Source: Opisthocomus hoazin (taxonomy: Eukaryota; Chordata; Aves; Opisthocomiformes; Opisthocomidae). From it: 64,000 nucleotides of DNA. This document shows, piece after piece, positions 1-9,497 of this stretch. Within the stretch, counting starts at the first letter, position 1, and the number at the start of each line of letters is the position of its first letter. Made by a program: the position numbers and the translations under genes. The stretch is from NCBI RefSeq assembly GCF_030867145.1, contig NC_134439.1, positions 7,725,379-7,789,378 on the forward strand, written 5' to 3'. The notes below the pieces were generated by a model. The model was given only the letters and a program-made list of their open reading frames with translations, had not been told where the DNA came from and made no database searches.

Positions 1-380
1 TGTCGCTGATATTTATCTGGCCTGTGTGAAGAGAGAGACCATTATCCATCTCTGGCAAGCCCATGAGACACCCCCGAGATCAAACTCCCTGTGGCACACA
101 GAAGGAGAGCAGAAAACCACCTCCTCAGTGAGGCCAATTTGGGCTTCAGTGTGTTAATGAGGTGGGTGTGAGGATGTTGTGCTGACAAAGCTGGTGACTC
201 TCTGATGTATGTTCTCCCTATATGGAGCTCAACTGGAGAGTGTTTACACTGTGTGTGTGCACACAAAGACCCTCTTTGTGGGAGTACAGCGGTGGCTGTG
301 AGGGAGAAAGAAAATTGGGAGCACACACAGTCAATAGCTACCAGGTGAATGGAGAGGAAACAATGTCAGGCAATCGTGTA
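1..380. other. unassigned sequence, window start
   Basis: No gene is recognised. The short open frames here on both strands lack recognisable domains or splice context. The only notable point is that similarity to the block near 40.7 kb begins close to the right end of this stretch. Confidence 0.4.
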
Positions 381-2084
381 CAGCCTGAAGTGAGGCTGCA
401 AGGTGAGAGCTTTGCATCCACACTTTTCCTGACATAGAAGCATCCAGAGCTCCTCCAATAAATCAGCCTCTTCTCAATGGTCTTCCTCAGCCAAGGGGAC
501 CATGGCTTCCTCTGGAGGATGGTTCATGAAGAGATGTCGTTTGGATCATGTGGATGTCATTTGGATCCATTTGCTAAGCTGGTGAGTGAAGGCTGCCCAA
601 GACATCTAGCATAAACTTCCAACGCCTTCAACATGTAAGGAGAGCCAGATTAAGCGGGGTTTCTCTGCTCTTTTGCCACATGAGATTTCTGGTCTGTACA
701 TTCATGAGGAGGGAGAAAGGAGAGAAAGGGATCCTTCAGATGGTGATTCAGCTCCATCTGTCTTAGATATTCACCTGAGGATGAGATCGGTTCTGCTCTG
801 CAGAGCTGATCCAGAACCCTCCTTTGTCTGCAGGGAAGGCAGAGATAAAACCCCTTGGTTCAGCTGGCTTCTTTCACTGCAGAGCTTCCTTGGATGAGAT
901 TCAGATGAGAGAATTTTGCCTTCAACCACAGAGGCGTGGATATCTCTGCCCAAGCTGTGATGCCTGACATGCATCTGAGAAGCTCGCTAGACTCCTGCCT
1001 TAGTACTCAAAGGCAACTTGACACTTCTGGAGGGTTTTTCACTCTGCATATGAGGCAAGAAGAACCATGTCTCTCTAGTGCCTTTTCCCTGTCCACTGAG
1101 AAAGACGACTAAGCTGAGGAGGTGAGATAGGAGTGTTTCGTCGTAGATCTTTCAACCTGGGCAGCAGAAGCCCTTCCATTGACTCTGAGACAGCAAAATT
1201 ACAGAGAGGTGAGACTTACCCCTAGTAGCTGTGCTGAGAAGCAGACATCGGTGCAGGTAATAGAGGTATTTGCAAAAGCTTCCTGCGCTGAGACTTGGAA
1301 GGAAGCAAATATACAAGACCACGAGTGCTCGAGTAATGACTGTCATGCTAGCCTGCCGCCCTGTGCTGCTGCCATCTGAGTTGGAAACCCTTGTGATCAA
1401 CTGAAGGGTTGAGTGTTAAGGGAGAAGCCACTGCCCGAGCATTCACACACCATTCAAGGAGTCGCACACACACTACCTGAGACTTGAACTTCCAGGAACA
1501 AATTTAAACGCAACTCAGACACAAAACAGTGACCCTTCTTACATTTAAATCCAGTTTTTCTATAACAGTGAGAAGATCCCCTCCAGTGCCAGGTTGTCAG
1601 GACAGTTTTCTGTTCCCTCAGTCTCATTCGCTAAGTCACATCTCAGTATTTCCTGCTTTGAAGAGTGCAGCTGTGTTATTCCCTTCCTCTGCAACAGCCT
1701 TTCACGTAGCTGGAGACACTCAGCCTGCCATCTCGTTTCCTACATGGAATTTTCATCTCAAGTATGCAATTCCATGCACCATGTTCTGAAGGAGATGCCT
1801 GCACTTGATCCGATATATGTCTCCATGTTCATTTGATGGTGTAGGCCTTATCTGCAGGATCAGATCTAGTTGTCCAAACTTGTTCCTGCAGCAAAGGATT
1901 TCCCTGACAATTTTAACTTAGGGTAGATGCAATTTACCCGTGCTCTGTACCAACTACTTTTTCAGGGATGATGGCTTTGTTTCACTACTAGTAGCATCTG
2001 AAGGACCAACACAGGCATGCAAACTCCCACAGAAACCTCCAGGTCTTTGCAGGTGGATCTCAGTACTTAGGAGCACATGACAAA

Positions 2085-2245
2085 TGGGACAAGTGCAGAA
2101 GAATTCATTCTTTATGGCTTCCCAGGCATGTGCATTTCTGGCTGTCCCTAGTGGTGGTATTTGCACTGACGTACTCCCTGACATCAATAGGCAATGCATC
2201 TGTCATATCTGTGGCTGTTCCACGGGATGCTGCTCTGGCTCAAGA
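2085..2245 (+). pseudogene. olfactory receptor 5' remnant
   Basis: Reading the plus strand gives an OR amino terminus (EEF-L-GFPG) followed, in a shifted frame, by a TM1-like stretch around FALTYSLTSIGNASVISVAV. This matches the better-preserved OR fragment at 42,685. The middle and end of the receptor (TM2-TM7) are absent; the sequence continues into unrelated DNA and rejoins the paralogous block near 2,340. Frameshifts and stops are present, so it is not a functional gene. The family is G-protein-coupled odorant receptors, single coding exon, normally about 310 residues. Confidence 0.6.
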
Positions 2246-3639
2246 GAAAATCCGGCAATGTCTGCTATCTCTACCTGTAGCCATTATTCCTAGCATAAGG
2301 CAGTCAACAAAATCTACACTCCCCTTACTTCCTTCTATCCAGGATCTGAATGTACTTATAAATCTCTAATTAAAATTATCCAAACCACTGTGCTTCATGC
2401 TAGATGTGTCAGGGCATTTCCACATCTAAAACCCCACACTGGTTTTTAACTGTCCATCATTCCGTCCATTTTGGGCTTTGTTGTGGAAACACTTTAATGT
2501 GATTGGTAAAGTCAGCAAAATGCAGAGCTGTGAAAGGCTGGCTGGGGAGCAAGGCTCTCTTTCCGTTCTCTGGGAGGACATTAGCACTTCCAAAGGGCAC
2601 TTGCTTGCCCCCTTGCTATGATTTTCATTTCAGAGGAGATGAATCACACTCTCAAAGCTCTTCTTGGTGCACACTGACGCTGAAGGTAGTCCATGTGAGC
2701 TCTGCACAAAGTGGAGGCATCAACATGGCAGATACACCTGCATGAAGAGTGTGGGATTGATTTTCCCTAAGGGTAGAGCTCCTCAATTGAGATGGCTGAG
2801 TCCAGACTGAATGTCTCCTCCTCTCTTCTGGAAGCAGTGGTGATTCCGGAGGCGATTCTCCTGTGTCCACCTGTACTGTGCACACAATTCATAGACCTGC
2901 AACCAGGCACCTGTGTCCAAGGACAGGCTGATGCCCATCGTTGTCAGCTGTGCTCTCTTTCTCAGTGCCATTTGGGAAAATCCCTGGGAACAGCCCACTG
3001 AGGCTGGAAAAAGAGCCTGAGGCTGCATCCATCCTCAGGTAGCCATCACTGCTTGTCATTCCATGCTTTTGAGGGAAACTTGTGCCTGTAGTGTGTTGAA
3101 GCCCTCTGCAGCCCTGGGCAGAAACCAAAAGCAGGACCTGAAATGTCCAAGGGACCCTAGACACAGCACAGTGCAGGACACTGAGGGATGCCATCAATTC
3201 CCCATCAACACTGCCTAGAGTCCTCTGAGATAAATAGGGGCATGCAAAGCCTCCACCAGGGCTGGCAGAGAACACCCACATCACTTGGGAGAGGCAGGCC
3301 ATCCTGGAACCCCAGCAGGACAACAGCCAAGTACCCTAGGCTTTCTCAGGTGAAGTGGGTGATGCTTTGTGAGCAACAGACTCCAATTCACAGAGTGGGA
3401 TCCAGCTGGAAAGCCAGCACCCTCCAGCTGAGTTTCCACATGCAGTGCTGGGGTGGGATTGCCTGAGAATAGTTCCCCAGAACCATTCCTATTGCCTGTG
3501 GGATCAAAGGAGATCACTGAGATGTGGTCACCAGCTGTTGGACAGAGAAACCAGCATGGAGTCAGGGACATAGGGTTTGCTCCCAGGTGAGCACTGGTGA
3601 TTTCCCTGAGAAGCAGAAGAGACATGAGAAAGCATGTGA

Positions 3640-3835
3640 CTACTCTCCGGCAGTGGATGAGTGCGGGAATGACTTGAACAGAGAATCTTGTCCAGTATCT
3701 GGCTGATGGGTCTTTTTCACTTGCTGATGTGAAGGTGCAGGGCAAGGAAAGGGTCTTCCCTTCTTGGCCTACTATGGTCATATGGCAAAACAATAATAGC
3801 AGTTCTGACTCCAAGCTTCGTGCCCCAGCTGTGGC
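3640..3835 (-). pseudogene. possible Ig V-like exon fragment, copy 1
   Basis: On the minus strand an open frame contains an EGKTLSLPC stretch followed about 15 residues later by RYWTRF. That spacing resembles the B-strand cysteine and C-strand Trp of a V-set immunoglobulin domain. No second cysteine (YYC) is visible in frame. Related sequence recurs at 46,085-46,240 (with a stop) and 47,010-47,150 (more decayed). A possible further exon lies at about 3,400-3,568, preceded by a CTCTGTCCAACAG acceptor-like site. The parent gene is not recognised. It could be an Ig-superfamily receptor or a chance resemblance. Confidence 0.3.
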
Positions 3836-3859
3836 CACCAGTGGAGGCACAGGGAAAGG

Positions 3860-4914
3860 GAAGAAGACAAGCTGACAGGTTACTTGCCCTCAGTATTCAC
3901 CTCAGAGTACCAATGTTCTAAGCAGAGAGCATTTACAAGCCTGCGCTGGCTTGTTTATGGTGTAGCCTCCAATGGGTCTGTCCCAAGGCAGGTTTCTGGG
4001 ATGCTTGTCGTTGTCAGAGACCCTGGATTTAGATGCAGCTGTGGAAGTCACACTGCATGTGCTTCAGAGCAGCACAGGCTGGGGAGCTATGTGTGAGCAG
4101 TGGCAAGGAGGGAACCCTCCTCAGAGCACCCCACCATGTTTCTGTGCACTGCTGTAAGCTGTGAGCACCAGTGTCCATCTATCACTTCATCAGCTTGCTC
4201 ACTGTCCCCACTTTGCATCTCACTTTTCCGAACCGCTGAAAGGCTGAGCTGTTTCTCCATGCATACTTCTTTCTGCAGGATCTCACCACTCTTCACACAC
4301 CCACACCCACACCCAAGACCATACTGCTTTGCGGCAATACTCATTGGTCTTTCAGTCCATTCACTCTCTCCATGTCTGACTGAGTTACTGTTGGCTGCTG
4401 GTCTCTCCTTCAGCAGCAGCAGACGTGAGCTGCTCCTCTCTCACCTCTGACAATATCTTCTGCCTAGAACAGTGTCTTCATGAGACGCATTGCATCCTTT
4501 GCCCTTGCCCTGTCCCTGTTTGGCATTTCTGTTCCTCTTGCACTGAGTTAGCCTTCTCAGTCTCACGAGATTTATGACCACCCCTACAGAGTTAGGTACC
4601 ATTGTATCCAACAGATGTAGGAGAGAAGCTCCTATATGACACATCACTCCACTCCCTAGCATCTTTCCCTCTTTCAGGCTTCCTATGTATTAGCAGCACA
4701 TTCGGAAATACTCTGCAAATTTAAGGTGAGGTCTTAGTCCTCCTTTGGTACCCTTTACTCCTGACATCTCCTAGATTATTTCCTGTACCCATCTGCAGCC
4801 CCTGCTCTCTCTACAGAAACACTCGCAGGGAGTCAGGACTCACATCTCCTCCCTTCTACCACCAGCTGCACAAACTCTTGCCTCATTCTCCCCAGCCTGA
4901 AAGTCACATCTCAC
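3860..4914. other. unassigned intergenic or intronic sequence
   Basis: No domain is recognised in either strand. A short (CCCACA)n-like tract occurs near 4,300. Minus-strand frames here could be cytoplasmic or 3' UTR exons of the gene that would own the candidate membrane-segment exon at 4,915-4,983, but nothing shows this directly. Confidence 0.3.
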
Positions 4915-4983
4915 CAAAGTCTGCCAGTCCCACCAGGGCTGCCAGGATAATGAGCACCATGTCCACTCTGTCCCTGGGACTGT
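4915..4983 (-). other. candidate 69-nt transmembrane exon
   Basis: The minus strand shows a pyrimidine-rich acceptor ending in CTCTCTCCATCCAG, a 69-nt open segment and a donor GTGAGA. The segment reads SPRDRVD and then a hydrophobic run MVLIILAALVGLA, as expected for a short connecting-peptide plus transmembrane exon of a type I receptor. The gene is not identified. The Ig-like fragments at 3.6 kb lie downstream on the same strand, so they are not the extracellular part of this same transcript. A chance combination of splice-like sites cannot be excluded. Confidence 0.3.
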
Positions 4984-6115
4984 CTGGATGGAGAGAGGAC
5001 AAGGCACACACTGAAGTGCCTGGACCCCGGTGTTGCACACTCTCTCCCTTTGCCTCTGGCCATACAGGAGGAACCTCAAGAGAAACATCTCTGTAAAGAG
5101 CATCTGTGGCAGAATCCACCCACACAGCAACAGGCACACTCCCACACTGTGGCGGGGGCAGGACATGGTAACATAGCTCTGTATGGTACAGGCAATCCCT
5201 CTGTGTCCCTTCACCTACTCACGTTACCCACAACCTCCAGCTGCTTGTCCCACCCCGGGCCCCAGAACCCCAATACCAAGAAAAAGGGCTGCTTGATTTT
5301 AATTTTTGCTGCCCAGAGCAGGGCTCCTCTGCCACTGCTCACCCAGGGCCCTTTGCTCACACAGTGGGCAGGGACTGCAGGAAACAGGTTATTAGCACAG
5401 CAGCCCGCATTCACAACTCTGCTCCTACAAGCCCTTCAGGGTCCTGTGGTTCAGCTGTGGCCATGGCAAAAGGATGGTGGGCTGCCCTCTGCTCTCCAAT
5501 GACTGCAGACCTGCCAGGAGTTCCCTTGTAGTACAACTATAGCTGCCATAGCAGTCCCCAGCAGAGGCAGGGAAGAGGGATGAACCTTTCCTCTCTGTCT
5601 CAGAAGCCTGTGAACATCGGCTTTCACAGCTGTGTCAAGACCCCATGCCCAGAGGCCTCTTTACAGCTCTCACTCAACTCACCTTAGATCTTCAGACCCA
5701 TAGGCCGACTTTGTGTCTCACTCCTGACATCTGAACTTGAGTCTCTGATGGCACTTTCAACAAGGGTCCAGCTCAAGCTTCTCTCCTATCTCTGGGACTT
5801 CAACACTAAATGCTCTCAGTCTGAGGTGAAGGGGAATCCTATGCAACAAGCTGCATGTCCTGAACACTAGCCACTGTGGGATGCACTTGAAGATGTCTGT
5901 GATAATCAGTATCTCCTTCTCATGTTGGTGCCACCTCTACAGAATGCCTTCCCAATACCAGCAGAAGCACACTGGAAATGGCCTGTGGAGCTGGAGGATT
6001 CAGTTTGTAATTGTGTATCTGAGCCTGTTTAGAAAGTTACCAGCAAGAAAGCACTTCTGGTTGTGGTTTCAAAGCAAAGGCTGTATCACTACTGTATCCG
6101 CTGGGTCTTTCTGTT
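4984..6115. other. unassigned sequence left of V segment 1
   Basis: No supported gene or repeat. A minus-strand frame at 4,904-5,137 runs into the candidate membrane exon from its intron side. The right part (5,880-6,110) is ordinary AT/GC-balanced sequence up to the abrupt start of the GC-rich island at about 6,150. Confidence 0.3.
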
Positions 6116-6149
6116 CTAACCGGGCCTGGCTACGTTGTTGGGCTTAAAC

Positions 6150-6880
6150 AGATCCCCAGCCCCTGCCCCTTGAGCACCAGCAGTGGCCATTTTGCGCGGC
6201 AGGACCGAGGGCTGTCCGGCTGCCCGGGGGCAGGAGGGTCTCTGCTGCCCGGCTCCCTGGGCAGAGCAGAAAGGCGCTGCTCCTCGCCGGGAGCCAGCGG
6301 GGCCAGCGGCTGCAACCGCTCCTTCCCGGGCACGGTCGGACACCGCCACCGCTGCCGGTCGCGAATCCCGTCCCGCCGCCGCCACCGTCGCGGGGGATTT
6401 CTGTCTGCGTCTCACAGGCGGTGCGGGAGTCAGCGGTAGGTGAGGGACGGGAGGAGGATTCTGCCCGGTGAGCGGCTCCCGATGCGCGTCTGGGACATCT
6501 GCGATGGGGCTGCGGGCCTTAGGCGGGCCCGATGCCGGTACCGGGCGGTACGGAGAACCCTTCCGGGCCAGAACCGGAAAGGGCCGGGAGCCGCCAGGCG
6601 GCACCGGCGGGCGGAGCGGCAGCGCCCCCTGGCGGGCCCGGCCGGGGCTGCCCCCCCGTCCCCGACACGCATGCCCGGCCCCGCCCGCGCCGGTTCGTGC
6701 CCGGCCGCAGCCCCGGCTCCTCTCCCCGTGTCTCCCACGGCGCAGTAATACACCGCCGCGTCCCCGCGCCGGGGCCGGGCGAGCCACAGGGCGCTGGACC
6801 GGCGGTCTGCCGACACCGACAGCCGCCCTGGAGGGGCTGGCACATCCTTGGACCCTTTGTGACCGAGTGTGATCAACACG
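6150..6880. promoter_or_regulatory. CpG-rich island over V segment 1 3' half
   Basis: About 700 bases rich in CpG begin sharply near 6,150 and include the FR3 end of the V exon, its RSS and about 540 bases of 3' flank. The related island at 26,160-26,440 is much shorter on its 3' side. No promoter element is identifiable. The island produces long spurious open frames on both strands that should not be read as genes. Confidence 0.5.
6692..6730 (-). promoter_or_regulatory. 23-RSS of V segment 1
   Basis: Directly after the V coding end the minus strand reads heptamer CACGGGG (6,724-6,730), a spacer of exactly 23 bases (6,701-6,723) and nonamer GCACGAACC (6,692-6,700). Against the consensus CACAGTG and ACAAAAACC this is 5/7 and 6/9. 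A 23-spacer is the type used by TRAV and TRDV segments, which join 12-RSS J or D segments. The site is identical in V segment 2. The weak heptamer suggests reduced recombination efficiency (inference). Confidence 0.75.
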
Positions 6881-7022
6881 GGGCCTCGGCCCGGGAGCTG
6901 ACGGTACCAGTAGATGGATTGGGTAGACTGGATGTTGGGGTGTGAGCAGTTGATGCTGATGCTGGTGCCCTCGGTGGTCTCTGCTGATGGCTCCTGCTGC
7001 ACCTGGGCTCTGACCACAGCCA
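6731..7022 (-). CDS. TCR alpha/delta-type V exon, segment 1
   Basis: This is the V exon of a T-cell-receptor V gene segment. In vivo it would be joined by RAG recombination to a J (or D-J) and expressed as the variable domain of a membrane receptor on T cells. The acceptor CAG precedes the exon at 7,023-7,025. The mature chain starts near AQVQQEP. An SINCSH stretch carries the first disulphide cysteine, IYWYRQLPGRGP carries the conserved Trp and Gln, and LWLARPRRGDAAVYYCAVG carries the second cysteine. The exon is 292 nt, open throughout, and ends on a 23-RSS. Spliced to the leader at 7,832-7,883 it stays in frame. The assignment to TRAV rather than TRDV rests on the general look of the sequence. 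No J or C segment is in the window. It appears intact. Confidence 0.82.
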
Positions 7023-7831
7023 CTGCTGAGAAAGAAGGAAAGATTAAAGATAATGAACAACTGCAAAGCTCTGATGGCTCTTTTGCCAGATCAATGGCTA
7101 GGAAGAGTGGCAATGACACAGAATGAGACTGGAATGGATGGAGACATGTGCCCATCAACAGAGATTGACAGTGATCCCAGCCTGGGTGTGTGGAGTTGAG
7201 GGGAGAAAGCTGGGAGGGAAATGGAAATTGATGCAGGCAGAGGTAGAACGAGAGTCAGCTGCATGATTGATGGAGGGACGAATGGATGAAGAGAAGGAGA
7301 GTAAAAAGGAGACTTGAGTATGTTACAGTGAAGGACAGAGTGTTGAACTCAGAAGAGGAATAAATCCTGAATGCACAGGAGGATGAATGTCAGTCAGCGA
7401 AAAACAGACATGATGAGGAGAAGGATTTCCACAGGATGGAAATACGTGACCTGATGGAAGCGTCAGTTAATAGTTGGTGGAGAGATGAATGCATGAATGA
7501 TAGGTGGAAGGGTGGAGTCACTGATGACAAAAAAGGAGGATAAAGGAAAGCAAAGAAGTAGCAAGAGGAACGACTTCATGAGCTATACGGTAAGACACAG
7601 CTGAAAGGAAGGAAACTGGGATAGCTGGAGAAAGAATAGAATGATGAGTTCTCCGAGGCAATGTGGGATGAGAGCAGAGGGAGGGATACACGGCAGGACG
7701 GTTCGAGGGCACAGGTCCGTGAAGAAGCCAGAGCGGACGGCAGCCTCGAGGGACCTGCGGGGGCCACCCCAGGCTCAGCCCCGGCCCCACGCAGCCCCCG
7801 GCCCCCGCCCACCGCCGCCAGCCCCGCGCAC
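7023..7831 (-). other. leader intron of V segment 1
   Basis: This intron of about 0.8 kb is inferred between donor GTGCGC (at 7,831) and acceptor TTCTCAGCAG (ending 7,023). The acceptor is a NAGNAG-type tandem site; both choices keep frame. The intron is AG-rich on the plus strand with many short GGATG/GAATG-like motifs. It is clearly related to, but much more diverged from, the corresponding intron at 26,621-27,236 than the flanking exons are. Confidence 0.65.
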
Positions 7832-8110
7832 CCAGCAGCACCGCGGCCAGCCCCGCCAGCCCCGCGCCCCGGCACCGCCGCATCCCGCCGCTCCGCCGCC
7901 CGCGCCTCGCTGCCCCCCGCCAGCCCCGGCTCTCTGCTCCGCCCGCGCCGCCTCCTCTCCGCCGCCTCCTCCCCTCGCCGCCGCCGCCAGCTCCGCCCCG
8001 GGGCTCAGCCCGGCGCCGGCGCCGCTCGGGCTCTCGCCCGGCCTCGCAGCGCTCGCTGGCTCTGCCCGGCCACGACTTGGTCTCCTGGGAAATGGACTCT
8101 CGCCGTCCGC
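7740..8110 (-). promoter_or_regulatory. CpG island at V segment 1 leader and 5' flank
   Basis: Very GC- and CpG-rich sequence surrounds the leader exon and about 220 bases of its 5' flank. GCC/CCG runs and GGCGGG boxes are visible; no TATA box or ATGCAAAT octamer is seen. About 320 bases (7,795-8,115) are nearly identical to 27,198-27,518. It is probably the promoter or 5' UTR of the V segment, which would be an unusual CpG-island promoter for a V gene (inference). Confidence 0.5.
7832..7883 (-). CDS. TCR V segment 1 leader exon
   Basis: The start codon lies at 7,881-7,883 on the minus strand in a GGCGGG-ATG context. The exon reads MRRCRGAGLAGLAAVLL plus one base and ends at a GTGCGC donor. 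This is a classical signal peptide: an Arg-rich n-region, then a hydrophobic core. Joining phase 1 to the V exon gives a signal peptide running into VAVVRA before the mature AQVQQEP. The same exon, unchanged, sits at 27,237-27,288 upstream of V segment 2, which supports the structure. cDNA evidence would settle the junction. Confidence 0.7.
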
Positions 8111-8414
8111 CAGCGAGAATCAGCCTGCACAGAGCCAGCTGCAGTTGGGACAGCGGCAGGGCCTTGACCCAGGAGCTGGACCGGCTTCCCCGAGCTGTGC
8201 CTGAGCTCAGGGGCTGGAAACAGCAGCAGCTGCTGATTCCCTGCGGATGGCAGTGAGGAGCCTGAGAGCCTTCAGCTGCCTGCGTGTGGTCCCAGCACAA
8301 TGTCTAAAAGTTGTGTTGTGGTAAATGAGGTGTGAGAACAAATGCGCCCATGGGTGTGCAGGCATCAGGCAGGGTAGGGGATAGAAGTCGGAATGACAGA
8401 GGCAGAATGTAGGT

Positions 8415-9110
8415 GAGCAGGGACCTCCTGAGGTCATCTAGATCACCCCCCCTTCTCAGAATAGATCCCATTCGATCAAATTGCCCAAAGTCACATCCAA
8501 TCCAGCCGTGAACACCTCTCAGGATGGTGACTGCACAGCCTCGACGGGAAACACATTCGTTTTTTCATTGGTTATTTTTTGGCCAGTTGCTTAACTAGCA
8601 CTCCCCATTTTCCAACAGCTGTTCATTGCCTCTACTCCTGTCGCAGAGTACTCCCATAGCCTAGTCCATCTTCTCGGTTTACTATGGACAGGTGGCTCCC
8701 AGACCTTCTGGGAACATCTTGGCTAATGGAGATCAGTGTGCCGTCTGTTCCCTGTCAGTGGCTGGATGTCATCTCCAAACTTGCAGGAAGTGCCACCCTT
8801 CCCATTAAACATGGTGTTCATGAAAACATAACTGACTTTTGGTCCTACTGCTGATCCCTGAGATACCCCACTAGTAAGTGTCTTGGGCTTTGCACCACTT
8901 GGCACAACTCTTTGAGCCTGGTAGTCCAGCCAATTTTCCAGCCACCTTAGCACCCACTTAATGAACCCGTTCGTCTCCAATTTGGTTATAAAGCAAGTCT
9001 GAGGGAGGCTGTCAAAGTCACTGCTAACCTCCAGGTACACACATCCTCTGCCCTTTGCTTGTCCACAGTGCCCGTTACCTTATGAGAAACCAGTGAGGTT
9101 TGCCCTCAAC
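8415..9110 (-). mobile_element. CR1 LINE fragment, old
   Basis: The minus strand contains reverse-transcriptase ORF2 similarity: DFDSLPQ, WLENWLDYQAQRVV, TSGVSQGSAVGP and KFGDDI in CR1 order. The plus strand at 8,415-8,550 resembles the CR1 3' part (TCATCTAGATCACCCCCCC, then CCAATCCAGCCGTGAACACC). It is degenerate, with stops and frameshifts, and 5'-truncated. Confidence 0.7.
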
Positions 9111-9497
9111 TGCAGTAGACTCTGAGCTCAGAAGCAGCTCCATGAAGAATGGAAGCAGCCCTGGCCGAGCTCTCCCAGCAGAGCTCCATGGCAATGATGT
9201 AAGCAAAGGTCAGTAACAGAGAGGAGGTAAGTCTTGGCTGCACTGTGTTCCAGCTGGACCTTAGATCAGGCAGTCAAATATTCGGCAGGGGTGATCGGCT
9301 TTGAAAATATACCCAGTGTATACAGCCTTTATCGGAAAGAAGATCTATACTGGACACACCTGTGGGACAGGAGCAGGCTTTTTTGGGTGCAGTGTTGAAT
9401 TTGATTTCCTTCGCCTCCCAGGGGCAGTTGTTGGGCACTCAGACAGAGATTCAAATGTGGGGCATGAAGTTCCTGGGGACTGAATACCAAAGCACTC
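9110..9497. repeat. paralogue of the 27.9-28.3 kb flank
   Basis: This stretch is colinear with 27,860-28,320 next to V segment 2, for example TATACTGGACACACCTGTG vs TAGACTGGACTTGCCTGTG. So the V-segment duplication unit runs from about 6.1 to 9.5 kb here. No gene is seen. The match stops where a CR1 begins at about 9,498. Confidence 0.6.

Larger units (their letters stand above)
380..3850. repeat. paralogous OR/Ig-like block, copy 1
   Basis: This stretch is colinear with 40,716-46,240 and with 60,582 to the window end. Matching landmarks, in order, are the AAATCAGCCTC/AAATCAACCTC area (460 vs 40,793), the GAAGAGATGTC area (530 vs 40,860), the olfactory-receptor start (2,090 vs 42,680), the segment beginning GCTAGATGTGTCAGGGC (2,400 vs 43,273) and the segment around GGGATCCAGCTGGAAAGCC (3,398 vs 45,821). 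This copy lacks the LTR at 41,687 and the CR1 at 43,857, and it has lost most of the OR body. Divergence is clearly higher than between the two tandem copies, so the block duplication is older. I infer that it is a decayed segmental duplication of an OR-bearing region. Confidence 0.75.

Noticed and set aside
3281-3850. 189-codon minus-strand frame as a complete Ig-superfamily gene
   Set aside because: Only one short stretch looks V-like, and the rest includes apparent intron; no second cysteine or J-like end.
6116-7066. 316-codon minus-strand open frame
   Set aside because: It is a shifted-frame shadow of the V exon and its CpG-rich 3' flank, with low-complexity Ala/Gly/Arg/Pro content.
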